DNA from: Amycolatopsis sp. WQ 127309
GTDB taxonomy: Bacteria; Actinomycetota; Actinomycetes; Mycobacteriales; Pseudonocardiaceae
Assembly (NCBI RefSeq): GCF_023023025.1
Contig: NZ_CP095481.1
Span: forward strand, 7,267,001 to 7,331,000
DNA: 64,000 nt
Direction: 5' to 3'
In this document: positions 40,921 to 48,019 of the stretch, piece by piece
How positions within the stretch are numbered: the first letter of the stretch is position 1
Layout: every line of letters begins with the position of its first letter
Notes under the pieces: model-generated
What the model saw: only the letters and a program-made list of their open reading frames with translations
Told to the model about the DNA's origin: nothing
The model's database searches: none
Program-made: the position numbers and the translations under genes

Positions 40921-42513
40921 ATGACGACGATCGACGAACCCACGACACCCCCGGCGGTACCCCAGGACCTGCGCGCCCTGGTCGGTGAGCTGAACACCGC
41001 CCGTCGGCGCGCCGAGGACGGGCCGTCCCCGGACGCGACCCGGACCCAGCGCGCCAAGGGCAAGCTGACCGTGCGGGACCGGCTGGCGCTGCTGTTCGAC
41101 GCCGGTTCGTTCCACGAGATCGAGCGTTTCCGGCACCACCGCTCGTCCGGGTTCGGGCTCGAGCACCGGCGTCCCGCGACCGACGGCGTCGTCACCGGCT
41201 GGGGGACGGTCTTCGGTCGCACGGTCTTCGCCTACGCCCACGACTTCCGGATCTTCGGCGGCTCGCTGGGGGAAGCGCACGCGGCGAAGATCCAGAAGCT
41301 GATGGACATGGCCGGCGCGGCGGGCGCCCCGCTGGTCTCGTTGTCCGACGGCGCCGGCGCCCGCATCCAGGAAGGCGTCACGGCGCTGGCCGGGTACGGC
41401 GGGATCTTCGAGCGCAACGTCCGGTTCTCCGGGGTGATCCCGCAGATCAGCGTGATGCTCGGCCCGTGCGCCGGCGGTGCGACCTACTCGCCGGCGTTGA
41501 CGGACTTCGTGTTCATGGTGCGCGGCATCGCGCAGATGTACATCACCGGCCCGGACGTCGTCCGCTCGGTGACCGGCGAGGAGATCACCCACGAGCAGCT
41601 CGGCGGGGCCGCGGTGCACGCGACCGTGTCCGGCGCGAGCGGGTTCGTCCACGACACCGAGGAAGAGTGCCTCGAAGACGTCCGGTACCTGATCTCGCTG
41701 CTGCCGGCCAACAACCGTGAGCTGGCCCCGTCGGTCGAGCCGTCCGACGCGCCGGACCGGCGCTGTGAGCGGCTGCTGGACCTCGTGCCCGCCGACGTCG
41801 CGCAGGCCTACGACATGCGCGCGGTCGTCGAAGAGGTCGTGGACGACGGCGAGCTGTTCGAGGTGCACGCGTCCTGGGCGCGCAACGTCATCTGCGGGCT
41901 GGCCCGGCTGGACGGGCACGTGGTCGGCGTCGTCGCCAACCAGCCCGCCGTGCTGGCCGGCGTGCTGGACATCCCGGCGTCGGAGAAGGCCGCGCGGTTC
42001 GTGCAGATGTGCGACGCCTTCAGCATCCCGCTCGTCACCCTGGTCGACGTCCCGGGGTTCCTGCCCGGCAGCGACCAGGAGCACGGCGGCATCATCCGGC
42101 ACGGCGCGAAGCTGCTCTACGCCTACTGCAACGCCTCGGTGCCCCGCGTCCAGGTCGTCCTGCGCAAGGCGTACGGCGGGGCCTACATCGTGATGGACTC
42201 CCGTTCGATCGGCTGTGACCTGTCCTTCGCCTGGCCCACCAACGAAATCGCGGTGATGGGGGCCGAGGGCGCGGCGAACGTGGTGTTCCGCAAGGAGATC
42301 AACGCGGCGCTGGACCCGGACGCGGTGCGGGCGAAGCTGATCGAGGAGTACCGGACGAACCTGATGCACGGCTACTACGCGGCCGAGCGCGGGCTCGTCG
42401 ACGACGTGATCGACCCGGCCGACACCCGGCGGATCCTGATCGACGCGCTGGGGACGCTGCGCTCGAAACACGCGCAGCTGCCGCAGCGCAAGCACGGGAA
42501 CCCGCCGACATGA
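40921..42513 (+). CDS. Acyl-CoA carboxylase beta subunit (carboxyltransferase), AccB-like
   Basis: A 530-residue carboxyltransferase: an N-terminal crotonase-like half with LVSLSDGAGARIQEGVTALA and GPCAGGATYSPALTDF (oxyanion holes), and a C-terminal half with TLVDVPGFLPGSDQEHGGII and AWPTNEIAVMGAEGAANVVF. It moves CO2 from biotin to acetyl- or propionyl-CoA. The residue that governs substrate choice in the Streptomyces enzymes (Asp422 of PccB, Ile in AccB) is Ile here (GGAYIVMDS, about residue 423), which fits acetyl-CoA as a substrate and malonyl-CoA as product. The biotin-carrying alpha subunit is not in the window. The gene overlaps the epsilon subunit by 4 bp and opens the operon. Confidence 0.92.
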   Translation: MTTIDEPTTPPAVPQDLRALVGELNTARRRAEDGPSPDATRTQRAKGKLTVRDRLALLFDAGSFHEIERFRHHRSSGFGLEHRRPATDGVVTGWGTVFGRTVFAYAHDFRIFGGSLGEAHAAKIQKLMDMAGAAGAPLVSLSDGAGARIQEGVTALAGYGGIFERNVRFSGVIPQISVMLGPCAGGATYSPALTDFVFMVRGIAQMYITGPDVVRSVTGEEITHEQLGGAAVHATVSGASGFVHDTEEECLEDVRYLISLLPANNRELAPSVEPSDAPDRRCERLLDLVPADVAQAYDMRAVVEEVVDDGELFEVHASWARNVICGLARLDGHVVGVVANQPAVLAGVLDIPASEKAARFVQMCDAFSIPLVTLVDVPGFLPGSDQEHGGIIRHGAKLLYAYCNASVPRVQVVLRKAYGGAYIVMDSRSIGCDLSFAWPTNEIAVMGAEGAANVVFRKEINAALDPDAVRAKLIEEYRTNLMHGYYAAERGLVDDVIDPADTRRILIDALGTLRSKHAQLPQRKHGNPPT

Positions 42514-42716
42514 CCCCGCCGGTGGTGATCACGCGGGGCGCGCCCGACGACGCGGAACTGGCGGCGCTGCTCGCGGTGATCACGTCGCTGCGCCGGGAAC
42601 CGCCCCCGCTCCCGCTGCGGGCCGTCGCGCCCTGGGGACCCGACGACCGCGCCTACCGGCCGCCGGGCATGTGGAGCTCGGGACGAGCACCCCGCCGCCC
42701 CGTTCAGCGCCGGTAG
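42510..42716 (+). CDS. Acyl-CoA carboxylase epsilon subunit
   Basis: A 68-residue protein. The core VVITRGAPDDAELAALLAVI, a polar middle and a short C-terminal tail with YRPPGMW are the pattern of AccE/PccE, the small actinobacterial subunit that stabilises the alpha-beta carboxylase complex. The ATG at 42510 overlaps the stop of the beta subunit (ATGA), as in other actinomycetes. Confidence 0.8.
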   Translation: MTPPVVITRGAPDDAELAALLAVITSLRREPPPLPLRAVAPWGPDDRAYRPPGMWSSGRAPRRPVQRR

Positions 42717-42744
42717 CCCGGCCGAGGAGACCGAGGAGATTCCC

Positions 42745-43521
42745 ATGCTGGAACTCAGCTTGCTCGGACCCCTGCGCGTGGAAAGCCCGCGCGGGGAGGT
42801 CCGCACGACGTCCACCAAGATCAGGCAGGTCCTCGCCCTGCTGGCGCTCGAGAGCCCGAGCGCCGTCGGCATCGACCGCATCATCCACGAGCTCTGGCCG
42901 CAGCGGCCGCCGAAGTCGGCCGTGGGGACCATCCAGACCTACGTCTACCACCTGCGCAAGCAGCTGGCCGGGCACGTCGGCTGCGGCACCAAGGTCCTCG
43001 CCACGGTCAACAACGGCTACCTGCTGTCGGTCGACCCGGACGCCATCGACGCCCGCCGCTTCGAACAGGTCGTGCGGGAGGGCCGCGTGGTGCTGGACGC
43101 CGGCCACGCCGCCGAAGCCTCCCGCAAGATGGAGGAGGCCCTCGCCATGTGGCACGGCGCCGCGCTCGCCGACGTGCGGCAGGGTCCGTCGCTGGACGCC
43201 GAGGCCGTCCGGCTGGAGGGCCTGCGCGAAGCCGCGCTGGAGCTGCGCGTCCAGGCCGACCTCGAGCAGGAGCACCTGCCCGAGGTGATCCCGGAGCTGC
43301 AGGCCCTGATCCGCCGCTACCCGCTGCGCGAGCGCTTCCACCACCAGCTCGTCTCCGCGCTCAACCGGGCCGGCCGCCGCGCCGACGCGCTCAGCGCGTA
43401 CCGGCACACCTGCCGGGTGCTGAACGAGGAGCTCGGCCTCGACCCGTCGGACGAGCTGCGCCGGCTGCACCAGATCGTGCTGACCGGCCAGACCCGCACC
43501 CCCGCGCTGGAGGGCCGATGA
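42745..43521 (+). CDS. SARP-family pathway activator
   Basis: A 258-residue SARP: OmpR-type winged helix (LSLLGPLRVESPRGEVRTTS, then VGIDRIIHELWPQRPPKSAV, residues about 1-95) and bacterial transcriptional activation domain (about 100-245). SARPs bind direct repeats overlapping -35 sites and switch on antibiotic clusters. It lies inside the operon between the carboxylase and the nitroreductase (ATGA overlap with the latter), so it may form a positive feedback loop. Good ribosome site GAGGAGA before ATG 42745. Confidence 0.92.
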   Translation: MLELSLLGPLRVESPRGEVRTTSTKIRQVLALLALESPSAVGIDRIIHELWPQRPPKSAVGTIQTYVYHLRKQLAGHVGCGTKVLATVNNGYLLSVDPDAIDARRFEQVVREGRVVLDAGHAAEASRKMEEALAMWHGAALADVRQGPSLDAEAVRLEGLREAALELRVQADLEQEHLPEVIPELQALIRRYPLRERFHHQLVSALNRAGRRADALSAYRHTCRVLNEELGLDPSDELRRLHQIVLTGQTRTPALEGR

Positions 43522-44177
43522 CCACGGCGACCGTCGACACCGCGAGCGTCGACCACGTCCTGAGCACCACCCGCGCGGTCCGCCGCAAGCTCGACCTCGG
43601 CCGCCCGGTCGAGCCGCACGTGCTGGCGACCTGCCTGCGGCTGAGCACCTACGCGCCGTCGCCGGGCAACCAGCAGTCCTGGCGCTGGCTGGTCGTCCGG
43701 GACGCCGGCCGGCGCGCGCGGCTGGGCGGGCTGTTCCGCGACGTCGGCCGCGACTACCTGGCCGGGGTCCGAGCCCAGCTCGGCGCGGCGGCCGCGGTGC
43801 CGGCCGTGCGCCGGATGGTCGGCTCGGTGCAGCACCTGATCGACGTGATCGACCGCGTCCCGGTGTTCGTCGTGCCGTGCGTGCAGGGGGAGCGGCCGTC
43901 GGGGCACGTCGAGGCGACGTCGTTCTACGGCGGCATCTACCCCGCGGTGTGGAGCTTCCAGCTCGCGCTGCGATCACGCGGCCTCGGCACCGTGCTGACG
44001 ACGTTGCACCTGCAGCGCGAAGCCGAAGCCGCGGAGATCCTCGGCCTGCCGGCGGACGTCGCCCAGGTCGGCCTGCTGCCCGTCGCGTACACGACCACGA
44101 CGGACTTCCGGCGCCCGGCCCGTCAGCCCTTGGAGTCGGTCGCGTTCCTCGACACCTGGGGAAACCCGCTGTCCTGA
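43518..44177 (+). CDS. Nitroreductase-family flavoprotein
   Basis: A 219-residue protein: TTRAVRRKLDLGRPVEPHVL then APSPGNQQSWRWLVV (the R-x-x-R and PSxxNxQxW FMN contacts), and a C-terminal GLGTVLTTLHLQREAEAAEI helix with PVAYTTTTDFRRPAR. It is an FMN-dependent reductase, which could reduce a double bond or quinone-like group of the polyketide, or be a helper of redox balance. The ATG at 43518 overlaps the SARP stop (ATGA); the next gene is 17 bp away. Its tight position within the operon makes a tailoring role likely (inference). Confidence 0.85.
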   Translation: MTTATVDTASVDHVLSTTRAVRRKLDLGRPVEPHVLATCLRLSTYAPSPGNQQSWRWLVVRDAGRRARLGGLFRDVGRDYLAGVRAQLGAAAAVPAVRRMVGSVQHLIDVIDRVPVFVVPCVQGERPSGHVEATSFYGGIYPAVWSFQLALRSRGLGTVLTTLHLQREAEAAEILGLPADVAQVGLLPVAYTTTTDFRRPARQPLESVAFLDTWGNPLS

Positions 44178-44194
44178 AGAGATCCGGAGGAGTC

Positions 44195-45760
44195 ATGCCG
44201 GTCGCCCACCGCACGAGCGTCGCGCTCTTCCCCGGCCAGGGAACCCAGGTTAAGGGGATGGGAGCGGGCCTGTTCGACCGCTACCCCGAGCACGTCGCCC
44301 TCGCCGGCGACGTCCTCGGCTACGACATCACCCGGCTGTGCCTCGAAGACCCCGACGGCCGCCTCGACGACACCCGCTACACCCAGCCCGCGCTCTACGT
44401 CGTCAACGCGCTGTCCTATCAGGACGGTCTCGACCGCGGTGAACCGGCGGCCGACGTCCTGCTCGGGCACAGTCTCGGCGAGTACAACGCGCTGCTCGCC
44501 GCGGGCGCGTTCGACTTCGAGACGGGCCTGAAGCTCGTCGCCCAGCGGGCGGCGCTGATGGCCACCGAACGCGACGGCGCGATGCTGGCCGTCGTCGGGC
44601 CGTCCGAGGCGGAACTCGCCGAGGTGCTCGCCGAGCACGAACTGTCTGCTTTGGACGTGGCGAACCGCAACACCCCGGTGCAGAACGTCCTGTCCGGACC
44701 GGTGGCCGACATCGAGCGGGCGCGGGAAACGCTGTCCGGGCGCGGGTTCCGGGTGGCGGCGCTGCGCGTCTCGGCCGCCTTCCACTCGCGGTACATGCGC
44801 GCCGCGCGGGACGAGTTCGCCGCCTTCCTGCGCGGGTTCCGGTTCGCGCCGCTGGCCGGGACCGTGATCGCCAACGTGACCGCGCGCCCGTACCGCGACG
44901 GCGACATCGCCCGGACGCTCGGCGACCAGATCGCCGGGACCGTGCGCTGGGCCGACAGCGTCCGCGCGGTGCTGCGCCGGAGCCCGGCGGAGAACTTCCG
45001 TGAAATCGGCGGGGAAGGAGTGCTGACCCGGATGGTCCGGCAGATCGACACACCCGTGGCGGCGCCGGAGAAACCGCGCCGCGTGTTCACCGTGGCCTAC
45101 GCCGGGGGCGACGAAAACGCCTACCGCGCCCTGGCCGAGCACACCCGCGACCTGGACGTCGTGGCGCTCGAACGGCCGGGCCGCGGCCGGCGGGTGGCGC
45201 AGCCGCTGCTGGCCGACGCCGACGCCGTCGTCGCCGACCTGATGGACCAGCTGCGGGACCACGTCGGCGAGCCGTACGCGATCTACGGCCACAGCCTCGG
45301 CGCGCGGCTGGCGTTCCGGCTCTGCCGCCGGCTGCGGGCCGAAGGCCTGCCCGCGCCGGTGCGGCTCGTCGTCTCCGGCGAGTGCGGGCCGGCCGTGCCG
45401 AGCCGGGAGCGCGACACCTGGCGCCTGACCGGCGACGCGTTCTGGGCGCACCTCGACCAGCTGGGCGGTGTCCCGGCGCAGCTGCGGCAGTTCGAGGACC
45501 TGATGGCGCACTACGAGCGCGTGCTGCGCGCGGACTTCACCGTCCTCGGCCGGTACGTCCACGACGACGAGCCGCCGCTGGACGTGCCGATCACCGTGGT
45601 CACCGGCGACCGCGAACCGTTCAGCGACGCCGAGATCAGCGCGTGGCAGCGCGAAACCACCGAGCCGCTGGAGCGCCACCGGCTGCCCGGTGACCACTTC
45701 TTCATCCGCGAGCACTGGGCCGGACTGGCCGGACTGATCGAGGGAGCACCCCATGCCTGA
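44195..45760 (+). CDS. Discrete acyltransferase fused to thioesterase (trans-AT supply and editing protein)
   Basis: A 521-residue didomain. Residues about 8-285 are an AT: FPGQGTQVKGMG, nucleophile motif GHSLGEYNALLAAGAFDFE (Ser93) and AAFHS (195-198), where the HAFH-type motif indicates malonyl-CoA. GEYNALLAAGAFDF is the pattern of free-standing ATs from trans-AT systems. Residues about 300-520 are an alpha/beta-hydrolase thioesterase with GHSLGAR (Ser367) and DHFFI, like type II TEs that free blocked carrier proteins. The AT loads all ACPs of the AT-less PKS proteins. ATG 44195 follows CCGGAGGAG; the 3' end overlaps the ACP gene by 8 bp. Confidence 0.93.
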   Translation: MPVAHRTSVALFPGQGTQVKGMGAGLFDRYPEHVALAGDVLGYDITRLCLEDPDGRLDDTRYTQPALYVVNALSYQDGLDRGEPAADVLLGHSLGEYNALLAAGAFDFETGLKLVAQRAALMATERDGAMLAVVGPSEAELAEVLAEHELSALDVANRNTPVQNVLSGPVADIERARETLSGRGFRVAALRVSAAFHSRYMRAARDEFAAFLRGFRFAPLAGTVIANVTARPYRDGDIARTLGDQIAGTVRWADSVRAVLRRSPAENFREIGGEGVLTRMVRQIDTPVAAPEKPRRVFTVAYAGGDENAYRALAEHTRDLDVVALERPGRGRRVAQPLLADADAVVADLMDQLRDHVGEPYAIYGHSLGARLAFRLCRRLRAEGLPAPVRLVVSGECGPAVPSRERDTWRLTGDAFWAHLDQLGGVPAQLRQFEDLMAHYERVLRADFTVLGRYVHDDEPPLDVPITVVTGDREPFSDAEISAWQRETTEPLERHRLPGDHFFIREHWAGLAGLIEGAPHA

Positions 45761-46019
45761 CGCGACGTTGACCGCCGAGCTGCAGAGCTACCTGGAGGAC
45801 GAGGCGCTGTTCCGGTTCGGCGACGAGATCACCGGGGACACCGATCTCTTCAAGGCCGGGGTGCTCGATTCGTTCGGCTACATCTCGCTGATGAACCACG
45901 TCCACGAGCGCTACGGCGTCGAACTGGGCGAGGACATGCTCGACTCGGTGCTCGTGTCGCTGCGCGCGATCGTCGAGTTCGTCGAGGCGAGCGCCGTCCC
46001 GAGTGCGGACGGCCGGTAA
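45753..46019 (+). CDS. Discrete acyl carrier protein for the amidated starter
   Basis: An 88-residue ACP with phosphopantetheine site VLDSFGYISLM (Ser40), within an acidic four-helix fold. It overlaps the AT-TE gene and is 5 bp before the amidotransferase gene, so all three are made together. In glutarimide polyketide clusters a discrete ACP carries malonate while an asparagine-synthetase-like enzyme turns it into malonamyl-ACP, the starter for the first KS (family knowledge); that role is inferred here from the neighbours. Confidence 0.9.
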   Translation: MPDATLTAELQSYLEDEALFRFGDEITGDTDLFKAGVLDSFGYISLMNHVHERYGVELGEDMLDSVLVSLRAIVEFVEASAVPSADGR

Positions 46020-46024
46020 CCGGC

Positions 46025-47995
46025 ATGTGCGGAATCGCCGGCGTCTACGGCAGTGGGCGTCCGCCCGGGGACGACCGGGACCTGATCGCGGGCCTGCTGC
46101 GTCAGATCGAGCACCGCGGCCCGGACGAGGCCGGCTGCTACCTCGACGACAAGCTCGTGATGGGCACGGTCCGGCTCAGCATCATCGACCTCGCGAGCGG
46201 CTCCCAGCCCGTCGGCAGCGCCGACGGCCGCTGGTGGCTCTGCTACAACGGCGAGCTCTACAACTACCGCGAGCTCCGCCGCGAGCTGCAGCGGCTCGGC
46301 GCGCGGTTCCGCACCGACTCCGACACCGAGGTCGTGCTGCAGGCCTGGCTCACGTGGGGTCGCGACTGCCTGTCGCGCTTCAACGGCGCCTTCGCGTTCG
46401 CCGTCTACGACTCCCTGGCCGACGAGCTCACGCTGGTCCGCGACCGGTACGGCAAGCGCCCGCTGTTCGTGGCGCGTCACGACGGCGCGTGGCTGTTCGC
46501 CTCCGAGATGAAGGCCTTCCTGGCCTACCCCGGCTTCCGGTTCTCCTTCGACCCCGAGCACCTCGCGTCGATCTTCGCCACCTGGACGCCGCTGCCGGCG
46601 CAGAGCGGCTACCGCGACATCGAGCAGGTGCCGATGGGGGAGTACCTGTGCCTGCGCGGCGACGACGTCGAACGCGGCCGCTGGGCCACCCTCGACCTGG
46701 AGCCCGGCCCGGCGCCGGAGTCCGAAGCGGACGCGATCGAGCTGGTCCGCACCGAGCTGGCGGCCGCCGTCGACGTCCGGCTGCGCAGCGACGTCGAGGT
46801 CGGCGTCTACGTCTCGGGCGGGCTCGACTCCTCGATCATCGCGCACCTCGCCGCGAGCCGGCAGGCCGCGCCGCTGCGCACGTTCTCCCTGGAGTTCGAG
46901 GACGCCGTCGTCGACGAGTCCGCCGAGCAGGCCGCGGTCACCGGCGAGCTGGGCACCCGCCACCACGCCGTGCGCGTCCGCGACCAGGACGTCGTCCAGG
47001 CGTTCCCGGCCGCGGTGAAACACGCCGAGGTGCCCGCGTTCCGCACCGCGTTCGTCCCGATGTACCTGCTTGCCGAGCAGGTGAAGGCGGCCGGGATCAA
47101 GGTGGTGCTCAGCGGCGAGGGCGCGGACGAGGCGTTCCTCGGCTACGGGATCTTCAAGGACGCGCTGCTGCTGGACGCGTGGCACGACCTCGACGAGCGG
47201 ACCCGGCTCGACCGGATCGCGCGGATCTACCCGTACCTGCCACACCTTTCCGGCGAGGGCGCGCCGAAGCGGATGCTGGGCCTGTACCGGCAGTTCACCG
47301 AGGAGCACCTGCCCGGGCTGTTCTCCCACCAGATGCGCTTCCAGAACGGCCGCTTCGCCGCCCGGCTGCTGCGTGACGCGGGCGAGCCGTTCGACGCGGC
47401 CCAGCGGCTGGTCGCCGATGAGCCGGGCTACGCGGATCTCGGGGCGGTGCAGAAGGCGCAGTGGCTGGAGTTCCGCACGCTGCTGGCCGGTTACCTGCTC
47501 TCCACCCAGGGCGACCGGATGACGCTCGGGCACGGCGTCGAGAACCGCTGCCCGTTCCTCGACCCGGCGGTCGTGCGGCTGGCCGCGTCGGTCAACCACC
47601 GCTTCGGCGACCCGTTCGACGAGAAGTACCTCCTCAAGCGCGCCTACGCCGACGTGCTGCCGGAACAGGTCGTCGCCAAGGGCAAGTTCCCCTACCGCGC
47701 CACGGACAGCGCCGCGTTCGTGCGCGCGTGGCCGGACTACCGCGACACCCTGACCGACCAGGCCACGCTCGACGCGATCGGCGTCCTCGACACGCGGTTC
47801 GCCCGCGCGCTCGTCGACCGGGTCTTCGACGGCCCCGCCGAACGCATCGGCACCAAGGAGAACCAGGCGTTCACCCTGCTGGCGTCGCTGTTCTGGCTGC
47901 ACCACTGGTTCGTCCGCGGGCAGGCCCTGGATCGCGGGCCGCTGCGCGCCGGACTGCGCGTGGTCGACCGCCGTACCAGCGTTCTGCCGGCCTGA
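46025..47995 (+). CDS. Asparagine-synthetase-like amidotransferase making the malonamyl starter
   Basis: A 656-residue class II glutamine amidotransferase. Cys2 (MCGIAGVYG) is the glutaminase nucleophile; RLSIIDLASG, CYNGELYNYRELRRELQ and DSDTEVVLQAW complete the N-terminal half. The C-terminal half has the ATP pyrophosphatase loop VSGGLDSS (264-270) and SGEGADEAFLGYG. The family activates a carboxylate as an acyl-AMP and transfers ammonia to it. In primary metabolism this is aspartate, but the position between a discrete ACP and the PKS genes marks it as the amidotransferase that converts malonyl-ACP to malonamyl-ACP. Length and both sites look intact. ATG 46025 is 5 bp after the ACP gene. 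Confidence 0.9.
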   Translation: MCGIAGVYGSGRPPGDDRDLIAGLLRQIEHRGPDEAGCYLDDKLVMGTVRLSIIDLASGSQPVGSADGRWWLCYNGELYNYRELRRELQRLGARFRTDSDTEVVLQAWLTWGRDCLSRFNGAFAFAVYDSLADELTLVRDRYGKRPLFVARHDGAWLFASEMKAFLAYPGFRFSFDPEHLASIFATWTPLPAQSGYRDIEQVPMGEYLCLRGDDVERGRWATLDLEPGPAPESEADAIELVRTELAAAVDVRLRSDVEVGVYVSGGLDSSIIAHLAASRQAAPLRTFSLEFEDAVVDESAEQAAVTGELGTRHHAVRVRDQDVVQAFPAAVKHAEVPAFRTAFVPMYLLAEQVKAAGIKVVLSGEGADEAFLGYGIFKDALLLDAWHDLDERTRLDRIARIYPYLPHLSGEGAPKRMLGLYRQFTEEHLPGLFSHQMRFQNGRFAARLLRDAGEPFDAAQRLVADEPGYADLGAVQKAQWLEFRTLLAGYLLSTQGDRMTLGHGVENRCPFLDPAVVRLAASVNHRFGDPFDEKYLLKRAYADVLPEQVVAKGKFPYRATDSAAFVRAWPDYRDTLTDQATLDAIGVLDTRFARALVDRVFDGPAERIGTKENQAFTLLASLFWLHHWFVRGQALDRGPLRAGLRVVDRRTSVLPA

Positions 47996-48019
47996 CCGGC
48001 ACGGAAGACGAGGATTCCC

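Noticed and set aside
46025..47995. Primary-metabolism asparagine synthetase
   Set aside because: The gene is 5 bp from a discrete ACP and inside the PKS operon. The core motifs alone cannot exclude it, but the context strongly favours an amidotransferase for the starter.
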